From Deltaproteobacteria bacterium (GTDB taxonomy: Bacteria > Bdellovibrionota_C > UBA2361 > J135), in assembly GCA_020635175.1 (NCBI GenBank), contig JACKAH010000004.1, positions 56,779 through 120,778 of the forward strand: DNA of 64,000 bases, read 5' to 3'. The notes under the pieces were generated by a model. The model had not been told where the DNA came from and did not search any database. It saw nothing but the letters and a program-made list of their open reading frames with translations. Position 1 is the first letter of the stretch. Each line of letters starts with the position of its first letter. This document shows, piece after piece, positions 8,672 through 17,702 of the stretch. Position numbers and translations under genes: made by a program.

Positions 8672-10927
8672 ATGAAAAAGGCTGTAATACCCATACGTTT
8701 TGATAGCTCTGCCTTTCAAGGAAAAGATAAAGTTGAGCTAACTATTGCTGAATCCCACTCGGTCCTGCTTTCAAGCGGAATAGCACTAGTGCTTTTTGCG
8801 CTTTTGTCTGGAAATCTTTACTTCTGGGAAGCAAGCCCAAGCTCACCTTTTATTTCAAGCAAGTCAGTCTTAATTTTTGGTGCAATTCTATCTGCGCTCG
8901 CAATTGTCCTGAATAGATTTCGTCTGAGGGGATTAGCTATCATTCCTGAACCCTTTGCAGCTTGTCTGTTAATGGTTTTCTTTACTAGCTGGCTTGATAG
9001 AGGTTTTAGCTTACTTCAAGGACCTTCTATTAGGGGTGAAATTATTCTTGGAGCTCTATTTGCTCTTTACTTCGTTAAAAAGAAGATCCTCTCTGCCTTT
9101 ACAGCATTTGCTTTTATTAGCATCATCCTTTTGCCAACTTTCTTTTTTCAGGAAGCTGCTGGTAGGTTACTTTTTTCTGACGATCACGCCACGTTTCTTT
9201 ATCGACTCTCTTTGTTAAAGGATAATTTTCCTGCCATTCCGTTTTACAATCCTCTATGGAATGCAGGCTTTGACGCTCGAGATTTCTTTGCAACTGGCGC
9301 GCTAAATATCTTCTTGCTTTTTTCTCCTATTATCTATGCCTTCGAACTAACCAGCGTTTATAACATTATTATTGCACTGATCCTTTTTGTACTTGTGCCT
9401 GGAGCAACTTGGTATGCGGCGAAGCTAGATAAAGCATCCCACCTGTCTCGAGCGGTTGCAGGACTACTTACTCTTACTACAAGCCTACTTTGGTATAGAT
9501 GGGCTTTAAAATACGGAACTATGGGATTTATAACCTCCCTTAGCTTAATTCCTCTAAACCTTATGTTAGTCGGAAAGCTATTAAGTGAGGAAAAGTCTGA
9601 CTTTGTAGCAAAGGATGCAATTCTTTTTGGAATTACATTTACCCTAATGCTGCTCTGGTCAGCCTCTGGACTAGTCTTTGTACCAGCAATCGGATTAGGT
9701 CTTTACTACTTCAAAATTGCTTGGGCTAAAAGATCTGTGCCTTACCTCTTAGTCGCTCTGCTCGCGGTAAACCTATCTTGGATTACAGTCTTTTTTACTG
9801 CCTCAAAAATTGGCTCTTTCCTTGTTTCTGAATCAACTGAGTTTCCTGACCAGGCAAACGCTGAGAAAACCTCTCATGTTCAGGGAGAAAAGAAACTTTT
9901 TAAAATGAGAAAGCAGGATCTTTCTGCGGAAAATGCAATTAAGCATCTACGTGAGCAAGCAGCCTCAGCTAATCCATTGCTATTGTTATTGGGACTACCA
10001 GGCTTGTTTTTAATCAGGAACAGAAGCAGTAAAAGAGTCTATTTGGCTACAGCTGCCTGGCTTTTTGTGTGTGGTGCTATTTTGTACCCATTAAAACCAC
10101 AACTTGAACTAGATAGAATGTTGTTGATGTTATTACTCTGTCTAGCAATCCCTACTGCTTACAGCATTGAGCATATACTTAAAGGAGAAAGTAAATTTCA
10201 CCTTATCTTGGGATTAATCGTCTGTGGTTTCTTATTTGCAGCCCCTCTATCTGTAAGCTCTATAGTTAGAAATAGAACATTAGATAAGTACAACTTTGCT
10301 ACACCACTTGTTGAAAACTTAACAAATGCCATCGTTGAAAATTCAGATGGTGCAGGTAGGACCTTTTTTACTGGGTTTGTACTCCAGGACATAAGTGGTG
10401 GTCACGCAGGTCCCCTTTCATACTTTACCAATGTTCCGCTTTACGCTTGTGATTTTGCGCATAAACATTGGTGGTATACTGACGTAATACCTGACAGCTA
10501 TAGGACACGTGGAGATGCAGGTATCGATGAATATCTTAACCTTGCAAATGCAACTTCAGTAATCGCTCATGAAAAACCATGGAGAGAATACCTGGAATCA
10601 AGGCCAGATGCTTTTGAGAAGGTCTGGAGCTATGAAAATTTTGCTCTTTTCAAACGCAAAAATTACCAAGGCAACTACTTCATGGAAGGTGCGGGGGAGA
10701 TAATTAACCAAACGAACAATGCTATTACATTAAAAGTAGCTCAAGATTCCGCCATAATTAAATTCACATATTTTCCGTTCCTAACCTCAGATAATTGCAA
10801 ACTCGAGCCTTACAAAGTTAATCGCGGGACTACGTATATTAAGCTTAGTGCCTGTACCCCTAACAGAAGCTTTAAAATTCACTCTGTGTCTACTGTAGAT
10901 AGACTTTTACAAAGTATAGGCAACTAA
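8672..10927 (+). CDS. Large integral membrane protein, GT-C-like fold, unknown substrate
   Basis: 751 residues with roughly a dozen hydrophobic segments between residues 30 and 520 and a soluble C-terminal part of about 200 residues. An acidic pair follows an early membrane span (SDDHATFLYR) and is followed by PFYNPLWNAGFD, a layout typical of GT-C glycosyltransferases and YfhO-like proteins that use polyprenyl-linked sugars at the periplasmic face. The specific family was not recognised. No good Shine-Dalgarno sequence precedes the ATG, and a two-codon reading frame (ATG AGA TGA, 8667-8675) overlaps the start. The next gene begins one base after the stop, so the two are very probably translationally coupled and act together, perhaps in surface-glycan assembly. 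Confidence 0.65.
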   Translation: MKKAVIPIRFDSSAFQGKDKVELTIAESHSVLLSSGIALVLFALLSGNLYFWEASPSSPFISSKSVLIFGAILSALAIVLNRFRLRGLAIIPEPFAACLLMVFFTSWLDRGFSLLQGPSIRGEIILGALFALYFVKKKILSAFTAFAFISIILLPTFFFQEAAGRLLFSDDHATFLYRLSLLKDNFPAIPFYNPLWNAGFDARDFFATGALNIFLLFSPIIYAFELTSVYNIIIALILFVLVPGATWYAAKLDKASHLSRAVAGLLTLTTSLLWYRWALKYGTMGFITSLSLIPLNLMLVGKLLSEEKSDFVAKDAILFGITFTLMLLWSASGLVFVPAIGLGLYYFKIAWAKRSVPYLLVALLAVNLSWITVFFTASKIGSFLVSESTEFPDQANAEKTSHVQGEKKLFKMRKQDLSAENAIKHLREQAASANPLLLLLGLPGLFLIRNRSSKRVYLATAAWLFVCGAILYPLKPQLELDRMLLMLLLCLAIPTAYSIEHILKGESKFHLILGLIVCGFLFAAPLSVSSIVRNRTLDKYNFATPLVENLTNAIVENSDGAGRTFFTGFVLQDISGGHAGPLSYFTNVPLYACDFAHKHWWYTDVIPDSYRTRGDAGIDEYLNLANATSVIAHEKPWREYLESRPDAFEKVWSYENFALFKRKNYQGNYFMEGAGEIINQTNNAITLKVAQDSAIIKFTYFPFLTSDNCKLEPYKVNRGTTYIKLSACTPNRSFKIHSVSTVDRLLQSIGN

Positions 10928-10928
10928 A

Positions 10929-12554
10929 ATGGCAGATACAGCGTTTTTAAATTTCATTCCTGGTGAAACTGTCTGGTTTCCGATTGTGCATGCAAGTCAC
11001 AATGCTTTTCTATATTGGAGAATGGATACCTGGTTTTCCTTTCTACCCGTAAAATCTATTTTGCTTATTTATTTAGGCATACTTGCAACAGGACTTTTTG
11101 CAATTTTCCAACACAAGAGTTCTCAGGATCCGCTCAGAAATCTGCTCTTAGCAATAACTTGTCCAATACTACTCTTATATCTTTTTAACTTTGATACGGT
11201 GCTGTTGAGCTCTATTAGCTGGATTCCATGGCTCTCATACATGATGATTCGCTTTTCAACTGCTCAAAAAAACCATCTACTTTGGGGCTTCATCTTATTG
11301 CTCGTCACAGCAAGGATGGTAAAGGCATCAAATTATTTAGCCGTAATACCTCTAATCTCCTCACTCTTAGTTGCACATTCAATCAGTAAATTTAACAGAA
11401 GAAGCTTTATTACAGTTCTAATACTAACTGGCGTTCCTACAATCTATGCCAATGCACGCTTGCTTCTTCCGGTCTTTCCATCGTACCCAGGCCTTTCTAG
11501 AGTCGTACCAGATGATGGAGTAGCTGGATACTTAACACCGTTCTTCGGCATTATGTTTCCTATCCCTGTGATAGATAGATCATTTATCCGAGCAACATTC
11601 CTAACTCCAGCTCTGATCTTCTCAATCTTTTTCATCATCTCGTACCTGCGCACAGAAAAACGCTCATTCCTACTTGGAAGCTCTGTCTTACTAGCTATCT
11701 TCTTTCTACTTGATACCGGGTTTATTCCTGAGGAATTCTCTCAAATAGCCCCATTAAGTACATTAACCCGAGTTGTTCCCGGGCTAATGCTAAGCCCTCT
11801 AGCCTGCTTTAGTTGCGCAATCTTACTAATCTTTGCCTTTGTTGTTTATCAAAAGGACCTTAAGACCCTGATAGCTCTCTGCTTGCTGCTTACTTTCGTA
11901 ACCTACAATGATAGTACTTTCGATCTAGGCCTAAAGAACGGAAAATATATAAACAACAAGCTGCCTAAAGATATAGGTTCAGATCTACGTGACTATGTTG
12001 TTAGCCCTTCATTGCATATTATTGAGGAACGAGGCACACACATCTTAGATAAGAACTTTCAAGCCAAGAAATACAAAAGAATCTCTCCTAATAAAATAGG
12101 TGCCACCCTAAATTCCTCGCATAATGAAGATTTGCTTAGTTTAGTTGAAGATGATGATTTTAAAACGCGCTGGTCAAACACGGCTGGTGGCCAAGATGGT
12201 AGTGAGTGGATTCATTTAAAACTTAAGGAACCAACTCCTATTCTCGGACTAGCATTGCCAGTTGGTGATTTCAGTAGCGATTTTCCACGTGGCATTGAGG
12301 TTGATTATCTTAGAGACTGTACCGAGGTTGATACTGCTAAGTTTGAGAACTATAACCAAGCACTTGCGTATAAATCATGGCAAGGACCAACAAGATATAC
12401 AAAAGAGGGATATCCGTACTACGGATATCAAAGTGTAGTGAAATTACCATTCAACTCAGAGATAACTGCACAGTGTATTCTAGTAAAGCAAATAGGACAC
12501 GACAGATCCTTTGATTGGTCGATTGCTGAACTTCAACTTCTAGTCAATCGATAG
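10929..12554 (+). CDS. Integral membrane protein with C-terminal discoidin-like (F5/8 type C) domain
   Basis: 541 residues with about nine or ten membrane spans up to residue about 340, then a soluble domain. The C-terminal 140 residues contain DDDFKTRWSN, followed by WIHLKLKEPTPILGLALP, the pattern of galactose-binding-like (coagulation factor 5/8 C) domains, which often bind carbohydrate. The first residues (IPGETVWFPIVHASHNAFLYWRMD) look like an extracytoplasmic loop rather than a signal segment. Relative to the upstream gene it seems to lack a first span and an acidic pair, so it may be a partner subunit or a shortened GT-C protein. The start follows the previous stop by one base (TAAAATG). 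Confidence 0.6.
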   Translation: MADTAFLNFIPGETVWFPIVHASHNAFLYWRMDTWFSFLPVKSILLIYLGILATGLFAIFQHKSSQDPLRNLLLAITCPILLLYLFNFDTVLLSSISWIPWLSYMMIRFSTAQKNHLLWGFILLLVTARMVKASNYLAVIPLISSLLVAHSISKFNRRSFITVLILTGVPTIYANARLLLPVFPSYPGLSRVVPDDGVAGYLTPFFGIMFPIPVIDRSFIRATFLTPALIFSIFFIISYLRTEKRSFLLGSSVLLAIFFLLDTGFIPEEFSQIAPLSTLTRVVPGLMLSPLACFSCAILLIFAFVVYQKDLKTLIALCLLLTFVTYNDSTFDLGLKNGKYINNKLPKDIGSDLRDYVVSPSLHIIEERGTHILDKNFQAKKYKRISPNKIGATLNSSHNEDLLSLVEDDDFKTRWSNTAGGQDGSEWIHLKLKEPTPILGLALPVGDFSSDFPRGIEVDYLRDCTEVDTAKFENYNQALAYKSWQGPTRYTKEGYPYYGYQSVVKLPFNSEITAQCILVKQIGHDRSFDWSIAELQLLVNR

Positions 12555-12563
12555 ATTAATCTA

Positions 12564-12599
12564 AAAGCTTATTAAGGCCGACTATTCGTTAATAGCTTT
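12564..12599. terminator. Imperfect hairpin between convergent genes
   Basis: AAAGCTTATTAA (12564-12575) can pair with TTAATAGCTTT (12589-12599) with one bulge, overlapping the nusB stop. On either strand only a short T stretch follows. It may serve as a weak two-way terminator between the membrane protein gene and nusB. Confidence 0.3.
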
Positions 12600-13046
12600 A
12601 TTCCAAGCAACGTCAACGTTGCGACGACGAGCATCGGTTGCTACCTTATCAAGGACACCATTGATAAACATAGGCGAATCATCCGAAGCAAATCGCTTAG
12701 CTATTTCAATCGCTTCGTTTATGCTTACATTTGGTGGGATATCTTCAAGAAATGAAATTTCAAAGGCACCAAGTCTTAAAATATTTCTATCAACTTGGCT
12801 CATTCGGCTCACACTCCAATTCTGGGAAGCCGCAGAGATAGTTTTATCGATAGTATCTAGGTTCTCTAAAACTCCTAGCGCTAGAATACGCGCAAACTCA
12901 TGCTTTCCGAAATCAACACTACCATCTTCATCCGCATGAAATGCTTGAAAATACCAATCAACACATTCCTGCGTCAGCTCACCTAGAGCCTCACATTGGT
13001 ATAATGCCTGAAGTGCATGCTCTCGTGCTTGTCGTCTTGATCCCAT
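12582..13046 (-). CDS. nusB: Transcription antitermination factor NusB
   Basis: 154 residues, close to the usual size, all alpha-helical. It opens with the conserved RRQAREHALQALYQ and carries the late motif PPNVSINEAIEIAKRF, followed by FINGVLDKVA. NusB binds boxA RNA with NusE (S10) in rRNA antitermination. It starts two bases after the ribH stop; the ribH-nusB pairing is common across proteobacteria. It is the last gene of the minus-strand rib block. Confidence 0.95.
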   Translation of the reverse strand: MGSRRQAREHALQALYQCEALGELTQECVDWYFQAFHADEDGSVDFGKHEFARILALGVLENLDTIDKTISAASQNWSVSRMSQVDRNILRLGAFEISFLEDIPPNVSINEAIEIAKRFASDDSPMFINGVLDKVATDARRRNVDVAWNKAINE

Positions 13047-13048
13047 AT

Positions 13049-13549
13049 CTATCCTGCCACCTTTTTTAGCTTATTCGCTTCCCCACTAATTCCTCTCATT
13101 ACTTGCACCATTTCGATAGCAGCTATGGCAGCATCTGAACCTTTGTTACCTGCTTTGCTTCCACTGCGTTCAATAGCTTGCTCAATGGTATTTGTTGTAA
13201 TTATGCCAAGTAGGATTGGCGTCGAAGTTTCTAGTGAGATCTGAGATATGCCAGAAATTGCATTCTGACATACATAGTCGTAGTGATCCGTGTCACCACG
13301 AATGACAGCACCAATGGTAATAATGGCGTCATATTTTTTTGATTCAGCTAAAGATTTGCAGGCTATAGGAATTTCGAAGCTACCAGGAACGTGAACGACT
13401 GTAATATCTTTTTCGTCTCCACCATGTTGTACAATGGTATCGACCGCTCCTTCGAGTAGTGGTTTGGTGACGAAGCTATTAAATCTAGCGACGACAATTG
13501 CGAATTTTGTGTTTGAAGCGTTTAACTTCCCTACTATGACATTCGCCAT
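13049..13549 (-). CDS. ribH: 6,7-dimethyl-8-ribityllumazine synthase
   Basis: Condenses the ribityl-aminopyrimidine with 3,4-dihydroxy-2-butanone 4-phosphate in riboflavin synthesis. The frame extends to 13606, but the ATG at 13549 follows AGGGAG closely and yields a 166-residue protein of standard length starting MANVIVGKL. Motifs include VARFNSFVTKPLLEGA, VPGSFEIP, and GAVIRGDTDHYDYV with its catalytic histidine. It lies between ribBA and nusB. The 164-bp gap to ribBA holds no recognisable FMN riboswitch. Confidence 0.95.
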   Translation of the reverse strand: MANVIVGKLNASNTKFAIVVARFNSFVTKPLLEGAVDTIVQHGGDEKDITVVHVPGSFEIPIACKSLAESKKYDAIITIGAVIRGDTDHYDYVCQNAISGISQISLETSTPILLGIITTNTIEQAIERSGSKAGNKGSDAAIAAIEMVQVMRGISGEANKLKKVAG

Positions 13550-13713
13550 ACGCTCCCTATTAAAAGAACTCTCCCAACGATCGTTATGATAGCAGAGAGG
13601 ATTCATGTTACCTACTATGAAACGCCTATCCAGGAGCTGTCTATACTATAAGAATTCGAATGATTATTCCATAAAAATCAGGGAATTAGGCTCGGACTAT
13701 ATGTCTGAAATAA

Positions 13714-14916
13714 CTATAGAAAGTGGCCTAGTTTCTCTTTTTTAGTCTGAAGATAGTGTTTTGAACACTCATCTGGCTCAACGAAAACGGGCAACCTCTC
13801 AAGCACTTCGACGCCAAGCTCAACCAATCTCTCAAGCTTGCGGGGATTATTAGTAAGGAGCCTAATTGAGCCTACATTTAGGGAATGCAAAATTTTAGCT
13901 GCTACAGCAAAGTCTCTAAGATCGGCCTCAAAGCCTAGTTCAATATTAGCTTCAACAGTGTCCCTTCCCTTGTCCTGCAGCTCATATGCTTTTAGCTTAT
14001 TTGAAAGACCGATACCACGCCCCTCTTGCCTTAGATAAAGAATGATTCCTACCCCATGCTCAACTATCTGCTGCAAAGCTTGATCAAGTTGCGGCCCACA
14101 ATCACAACGACGACTACCAAAAACATCCCCCGTTAAGCATTCTGAGTGGACTCTGACTAGTGGTGGAACTCCCGCACTCAAATCTCCATAGGCAAGAGCA
14201 ATATGCTCTTTGTTCTCAACATGGTCTCGATAGACAGAGACTTCAAATGTTCCGTAATCTGTGACCTTCTGAGATGAGGTAACTTTTTCGATAAGGATCT
14301 CTTCTTCAATCCTATACCTAACTATCTCCTCAATGCTCGTGATCTTAAGTGAGTGTTTTTCAGCAAAATCATTTATCTGTGCACCGCGAGCCATCGTTCC
14401 ATCCGGATTTAAGATTTCACAGATAACTCCTGAGCTCTTTAAGCCAGCAAGTCTTGCTAAGTCATACGAGCCTTCAGTTTGTCCACGCCTAGCCAATACA
14501 CCTGCCGGGTTTGCTACTAATGGATAAACGTGCCCTGGGCTAACAAAATCCCCTTCTTTGCAATCAAGATCCATCAGCCTTTGCATCGTAAAGCTTCTGG
14601 AAGATGCTGTAATTCCTTTAAAACAGACATCCTTGTGATCAACACTTAAAGTAAACGGTGTGCCAAAGCGTGAATTGTTATTATCACTTTGTGGAGGAAG
14701 ATTTAATTTCTCGGCAAGCTCACGACTTATCGAAACACAGATTAATCCTCGTGAGTGCTCAATCATAAAACTTAAAGCTTCAGGCGTAACATGCTCTGTA
14801 GCGAGACAAACGTCTCCTTCATTTTCACGATCAGCGTCATCAACTATTATCACCATTTTACCTTGGCGATAATCTTCGATGACTTCAGCAATTGGTGAAA
14901 GCTTTACGTTATTCAT
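13714..14916 (-). CDS. ribBA: RibBA: DHBP synthase domain (metal-ligand His replaced) fused to GTP cyclohydrolase II
   Basis: 400 residues. The C-terminal half is an intact GTP cyclohydrolase II with zinc cysteines in CLTGDVFGSRRCDCG and RQEGRGIGL. The N-terminal half is a DHBP synthase (RibB) with DDADRENEGD, GHVYPL and GVICEI intact. However, the usual GHTEA is GQTEG (CAA codon near 14484), and the usual SAxDR is ASSR. In E. coli RibB the histidine of GHTEA (His153) ligates the active-site metal, so this half may be weak or inactive. The gene overlaps ribE by eight bases, so the two are coupled. No second ribB or ribD is in the window. Confidence 0.92.
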   Translation of the reverse strand: MNNVKLSPIAEVIEDYRQGKMVIIVDDADRENEGDVCLATEHVTPEALSFMIEHSRGLICVSISRELAEKLNLPPQSDNNNSRFGTPFTLSVDHKDVCFKGITASSRSFTMQRLMDLDCKEGDFVSPGHVYPLVANPAGVLARRGQTEGSYDLARLAGLKSSGVICEILNPDGTMARGAQINDFAEKHSLKITSIEEIVRYRIEEEILIEKVTSSQKVTDYGTFEVSVYRDHVENKEHIALAYGDLSAGVPPLVRVHSECLTGDVFGSRRCDCGPQLDQALQQIVEHGVGIILYLRQEGRGIGLSNKLKAYELQDKGRDTVEANIELGFEADLRDFAVAAKILHSLNVGSIRLLTNNPRKLERLVELGVEVLERLPVFVEPDECSKHYLQTKKEKLGHFL

Positions 14917-15508
14917 GTGATCGAGAATCTAATAAAGACTTTAAGTAACGTGCTATCAGATCAACTTCAATATTTACACTTTGACCAATCTCTACCTTAG
15001 AGAATTTAGTAACCTCAGTTGTATGAGGAATTAGGTAAACGCAAAAATTATTGGCCTCAACTTCGCCTACAGTTAATGATACCCCTGCGATTGTAATTGA
15101 ACCTTTCTCGGCAATCATACCACTGAGATTTGTTGGGATGCTAAACGTAAGCTTATCGTAGTTACCATCCTTCTCTCTTTTCAATAACTCTGCCGTCGCA
15201 TCGACATGACCTGAAACAAAGTGCCCAGATATTCGATCTCCAACCTTTAAGGATCTCTCAAGATGGACAGGATCTCCAGCTTTAAGCTGACCAAGTGTTG
15301 TTCGTCTGACTGTTTCTAGAGCTACGTCAAAAACTAGGAGATCGCCTTCAATTCCCACGACAGTCAAACATACCCCGTCGTTTGCAATCGAATCACCAAG
15401 CTGTGTTTGAGTATGATCGAGAGCACTACGCACACTTAGGCGGTAAGGCAAATCCTCTGTGTTAAGTGATACAACGGTGGCTGATTCTTCAACTATTCCT
15501 GAAAACAT
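14909..15508 (-). CDS. ribE: Riboflavin synthase alpha chain
   Basis: 199 residues made of two tandem lumazine-binding barrels. It begins MFSGIVEE, as in nearly all family members. The first repeat carries DSIANDGVCLTV and the second GSITIAGVSLTV. It dismutates two 6,7-dimethyl-8-ribityllumazine molecules into riboflavin and the pyrimidine. Its 3' end overlaps ribBA by eight bases. nrdR lies about 60 bp upstream on the same strand. Confidence 0.95.
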   Translation of the reverse strand: MFSGIVEESATVVSLNTEDLPYRLSVRSALDHTQTQLGDSIANDGVCLTVVGIEGDLLVFDVALETVRRTTLGQLKAGDPVHLERSLKVGDRISGHFVSGHVDATAELLKREKDGNYDKLTFSIPTNLSGMIAEKGSITIAGVSLTVGEVEANNFCVYLIPHTTEVTKFSKVEIGQSVNIEVDLIARYLKSLLDSRSHE

Positions 15509-15568
15509 GGGGCTGAATATAGCAGGATTTTTTGAGTAACTCTAATCCGAGCAGAAGTGATGAATTCG

Positions 15569-16033
15569 CTATTTTAACTCAACCTGCTCTTTTTCTAGTA
15601 AACCCTGCAGGGTGTCCATAAATTGACTGACATCGGAAAATTCACGATAGACAGATGCAAATCTAACATAAGCAACCTGATCTATTTCTCGCAGAGCGCT
15701 CATGACTAGCTCTCCGATTAACATACTTGGGATCTCTTTTTTATCCATCTCGAGGCAACGCGCTTCAATATCTGCTACAGCGCGATCGATTGTTTCAATA
15801 CTAACCGGTCTTTTTTCACAGGCACGGATAAACCCTGCTCGTAGTTTGTTGTGGTCAAACGACTCTCGACGACCATCCTTTTTGACTATCAAGGGAGCGG
15901 TTTCTTCAATTCTCTCATAGGTTGTAAATCTTGAATCACACTCTGCACAAACGCGACGTCTCCTGATTCCATCGGGAGAACTCCGAGAATCAATCACATT
16001 AGAACGTTCACATCCACATTGTGTACAGCGCAT
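15569..16033 (-). CDS. nrdR: Transcriptional repressor NrdR
   Basis: 154 residues, typical for NrdR. The N-terminal zinc ribbon is MRCTQCGCERS with the second pair in VCAECDSRFTTYER, followed by an ATP-cone domain (PLIVKKDGRRESFDHNKL). NrdR senses dATP/ATP and represses ribonucleotide reductase genes. It lies seven bases after glyA, a frequent neighbourhood. No nrd gene or obvious paired NrdR boxes are in the window. Confidence 0.96.
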   Translation of the reverse strand: MRCTQCGCERSNVIDSRSSPDGIRRRRVCAECDSRFTTYERIEETAPLIVKKDGRRESFDHNKLRAGFIRACEKRPVSIETIDRAVADIEARCLEMDKKEIPSMLIGELVMSALREIDQVAYVRFASVYREFSDVSQFMDTLQGLLEKEQVELK

Positions 16034-16040
16034 CTCTCAC

Positions 16041-17297
16041 CTATAGCCTATGTCGGTACAGAGGAAACTTCATACAAAGCTCCTTAACTTCAGATCTAAT
16101 CTGTGCATAAACAGCTTCATCACCTCGAGCGCTAATTGCTCGACTAATCCAATCTGCAACCTGTTTCATCTCAGAAGTTCCCATACCTCTAGTAGTGATC
16201 GCCGGAGTTCCTAAACGAATACCACTAGTAATTGTAAAAGGCTGCGGATCGTATGGAATGCCATTTTTGTTAACTGTAATTCCAACCAAATCTAAACATT
16301 CTTCAGCATCTTTTCCAGTAATTTCGACAGGCCTTAAATCAACGAGCATGACATGCGAATCTGTTCCACCTGAAACAATTTCAAACCCTGCATCAATCAG
16401 GCTATCACTTAAGCTCTGAGCATTCTTAACAATATTTACAGCATACTCTTTAAACTCAGGCTGCAACGCCTCGTGAAATGCAACTGCCTTAGCAGCAATC
16501 GTATGCATATGAGGTCCACCCTGTAAGCCAGGAAACACTGCTTTATTAAGAACTTTTGCATGTTCTTTGCGTCCCATTACAATACCAGAACGAGGCCCTC
16601 TAAGAGATTTATGAGTAGTTGTGGTTACTACATCAGCATACGGAACAGGGTTTGGATAAACCCCTGCGGCTATCAGCCCTGCATAATGAGCTACATCAGC
16701 AAGAAGAATTGCTCCAACTGAATCAGCGGCTCTTCTAAACATTTCAAAATCGATTTTTCGAGAATAGGCTGAAGCTCCACAGATAATTAACTTTGGCTTA
16801 TGCTCTTTAGCTAATTCAAGGACTTCTTCTTCAATAATCAAACCTGTTTTCTTATCAACGCCGTAAGCTACAACGTTAAAGTGCTTACCAGAAAAATTCA
16901 CTGGACTACCATGAGTGAGATGGCCACCCATATCTAGTCTCATCCCCATTACGGTGTCGCCAGGATTTAGAAATGCTTCAAAAACTGCCTGGTTGGCTTG
17001 AGCACCTGAATGTGGTTGTACGTTAACAAACTCTGCACCAAAGAGTTTTTTTGCTCTTTCAATTGCAATCTCTTCAATCTCATCAACAACATGACACCCA
17101 CCGTAGTAACGTTTTTTTGGAAGGCCCTCTGCGTATTTATTTGTAGCTGCAGAGCCCAGTGCTTCTAAGACAGCTTCGCTGACAAAATTCTCGCTTGGAA
17201 TTAACTCGATACCATACTCCTGACGCTCAGTTTCCTGTTTCAAGGCACTGAAGATCTGCGGGTCAACTTGCTGCAAGGTTTTTTTTATGTGTGTCAT
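16041..17297 (-). CDS. glyA: Serine hydroxymethyltransferase
   Basis: PLP enzyme converting serine and tetrahydrofolate to glycine and methylene-tetrahydrofolate. It is 418 residues from the ATG at 17297. Motifs include ELIPSENFVS near the N-terminus, HSGAQANQAVF, and the PLP lysine in VTTTTHKSLRGPRSG. A TTG in frame at 17312 has GGAGGGG in front of it, but that sequence is one arm of the upstream terminator hairpin. The ATG itself has no clear Shine-Dalgarno sequence. The gene is followed closely by nrdR. Confidence 0.96.
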   Translation of the reverse strand: MTHIKKTLQQVDPQIFSALKQETERQEYGIELIPSENFVSEAVLEALGSAATNKYAEGLPKKRYYGGCHVVDEIEEIAIERAKKLFGAEFVNVQPHSGAQANQAVFEAFLNPGDTVMGMRLDMGGHLTHGSPVNFSGKHFNVVAYGVDKKTGLIIEEEVLELAKEHKPKLIICGASAYSRKIDFEMFRRAADSVGAILLADVAHYAGLIAAGVYPNPVPYADVVTTTTHKSLRGPRSGIVMGRKEHAKVLNKAVFPGLQGGPHMHTIAAKAVAFHEALQPEFKEYAVNIVKNAQSLSDSLIDAGFEIVSGGTDSHVMLVDLRPVEITGKDAEECLDLVGITVNKNGIPYDPQPFTITSGIRLGTPAITTRGMGTSEMKQVADWISRAISARGDEAVYAQIRSEVKELCMKFPLYRHRL

Positions 17298-17308
17298 AGT
17301 AGAAAAAT

Positions 17309-17347
17309 ACAAAAAACCCCTCCAAGATTATACATCTTAAAGAGGGG
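17309..17347 (-). terminator. Intrinsic terminator downstream of acpP
   Basis: On the minus strand CCCCTC/GAGGGG (17342-17347 with 17317-17322) and AAGAT/ATCTT (17334-17338 with 17324-17328) form a stem with a small internal loop, directly followed by six T residues. It separates acpP from glyA, so glyA probably needs readthrough or its own promoter. Confidence 0.8.
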
Positions 17348-17373
17348 AATATTTAAAAGATCTGTAATAGAAC

Positions 17374-17610
17374 TTAGCTCTTTCTTTCTTCGACGTAAGA
17401 GATGACATCTTGTACAGTCTGGATCTTCTCTGCGTCTTCGTCAGAGATCTCCATGTCGTATTCCTCTTCAAGTGCCATAACTAGTTCTACGATATCAAGT
17501 GAATCAGCTCCTAGATCTTCGATAAATGATGCCTCGGGAGTAACCTCCTCTTCACTTACACCTAGCTGCTCAACTATAATGGACTTAACTCGTCCTGCTA
17601 TATCCGACAT
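17374..17610 (-). CDS. acpP: Acyl carrier protein
   Basis: 78-residue acidic four-helix protein. The phosphopantetheine serine is in the classic DLGADSLDIVELVMALEEEY region. It carries acyl chains for fatty-acid synthesis alongside fabG and plsX. AGGGAG stands about nine bases before the ATG. A promoter upstream and a strong terminator downstream suggest acpP is also expressed as a separate short message, consistent with its need for high abundance. Confidence 0.97.
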   Translation of the reverse strand: MSDIAGRVKSIIVEQLGVSEEEVTPEASFIEDLGADSLDIVELVMALEEEYDMEISDEDAEKIQTVQDVISYVEERKS

Positions 17611-17674
17611 TGAATCATCTCCCTACAATGTGTTTCTAAAAAAAGTCGCTCGCGCATTCAGCAATAACGAGACA

Positions 17675-17702
17675 ATCATATCTGCCCTATGTCATTAAGC
17701 AA
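17675..17702 (-). promoter_or_regulatory. Probable sigma-70 promoter for acpP
   Basis: Read on the minus strand, TTGCTT (17702-17697) and TATGAT (17680-17675) are 16 bp apart, giving a start near 17668 and a leader of about 58 nt. The 214-bp gap between fabG and acpP otherwise holds nothing recognised. Confidence 0.5.

Noticed and set aside
13550..13713. FMN riboswitch near the riboflavin genes
   Set aside because: Neither this gap nor the one upstream of ribE (15509-15568) shows the conserved RFN helices; both are too short or unstructured.
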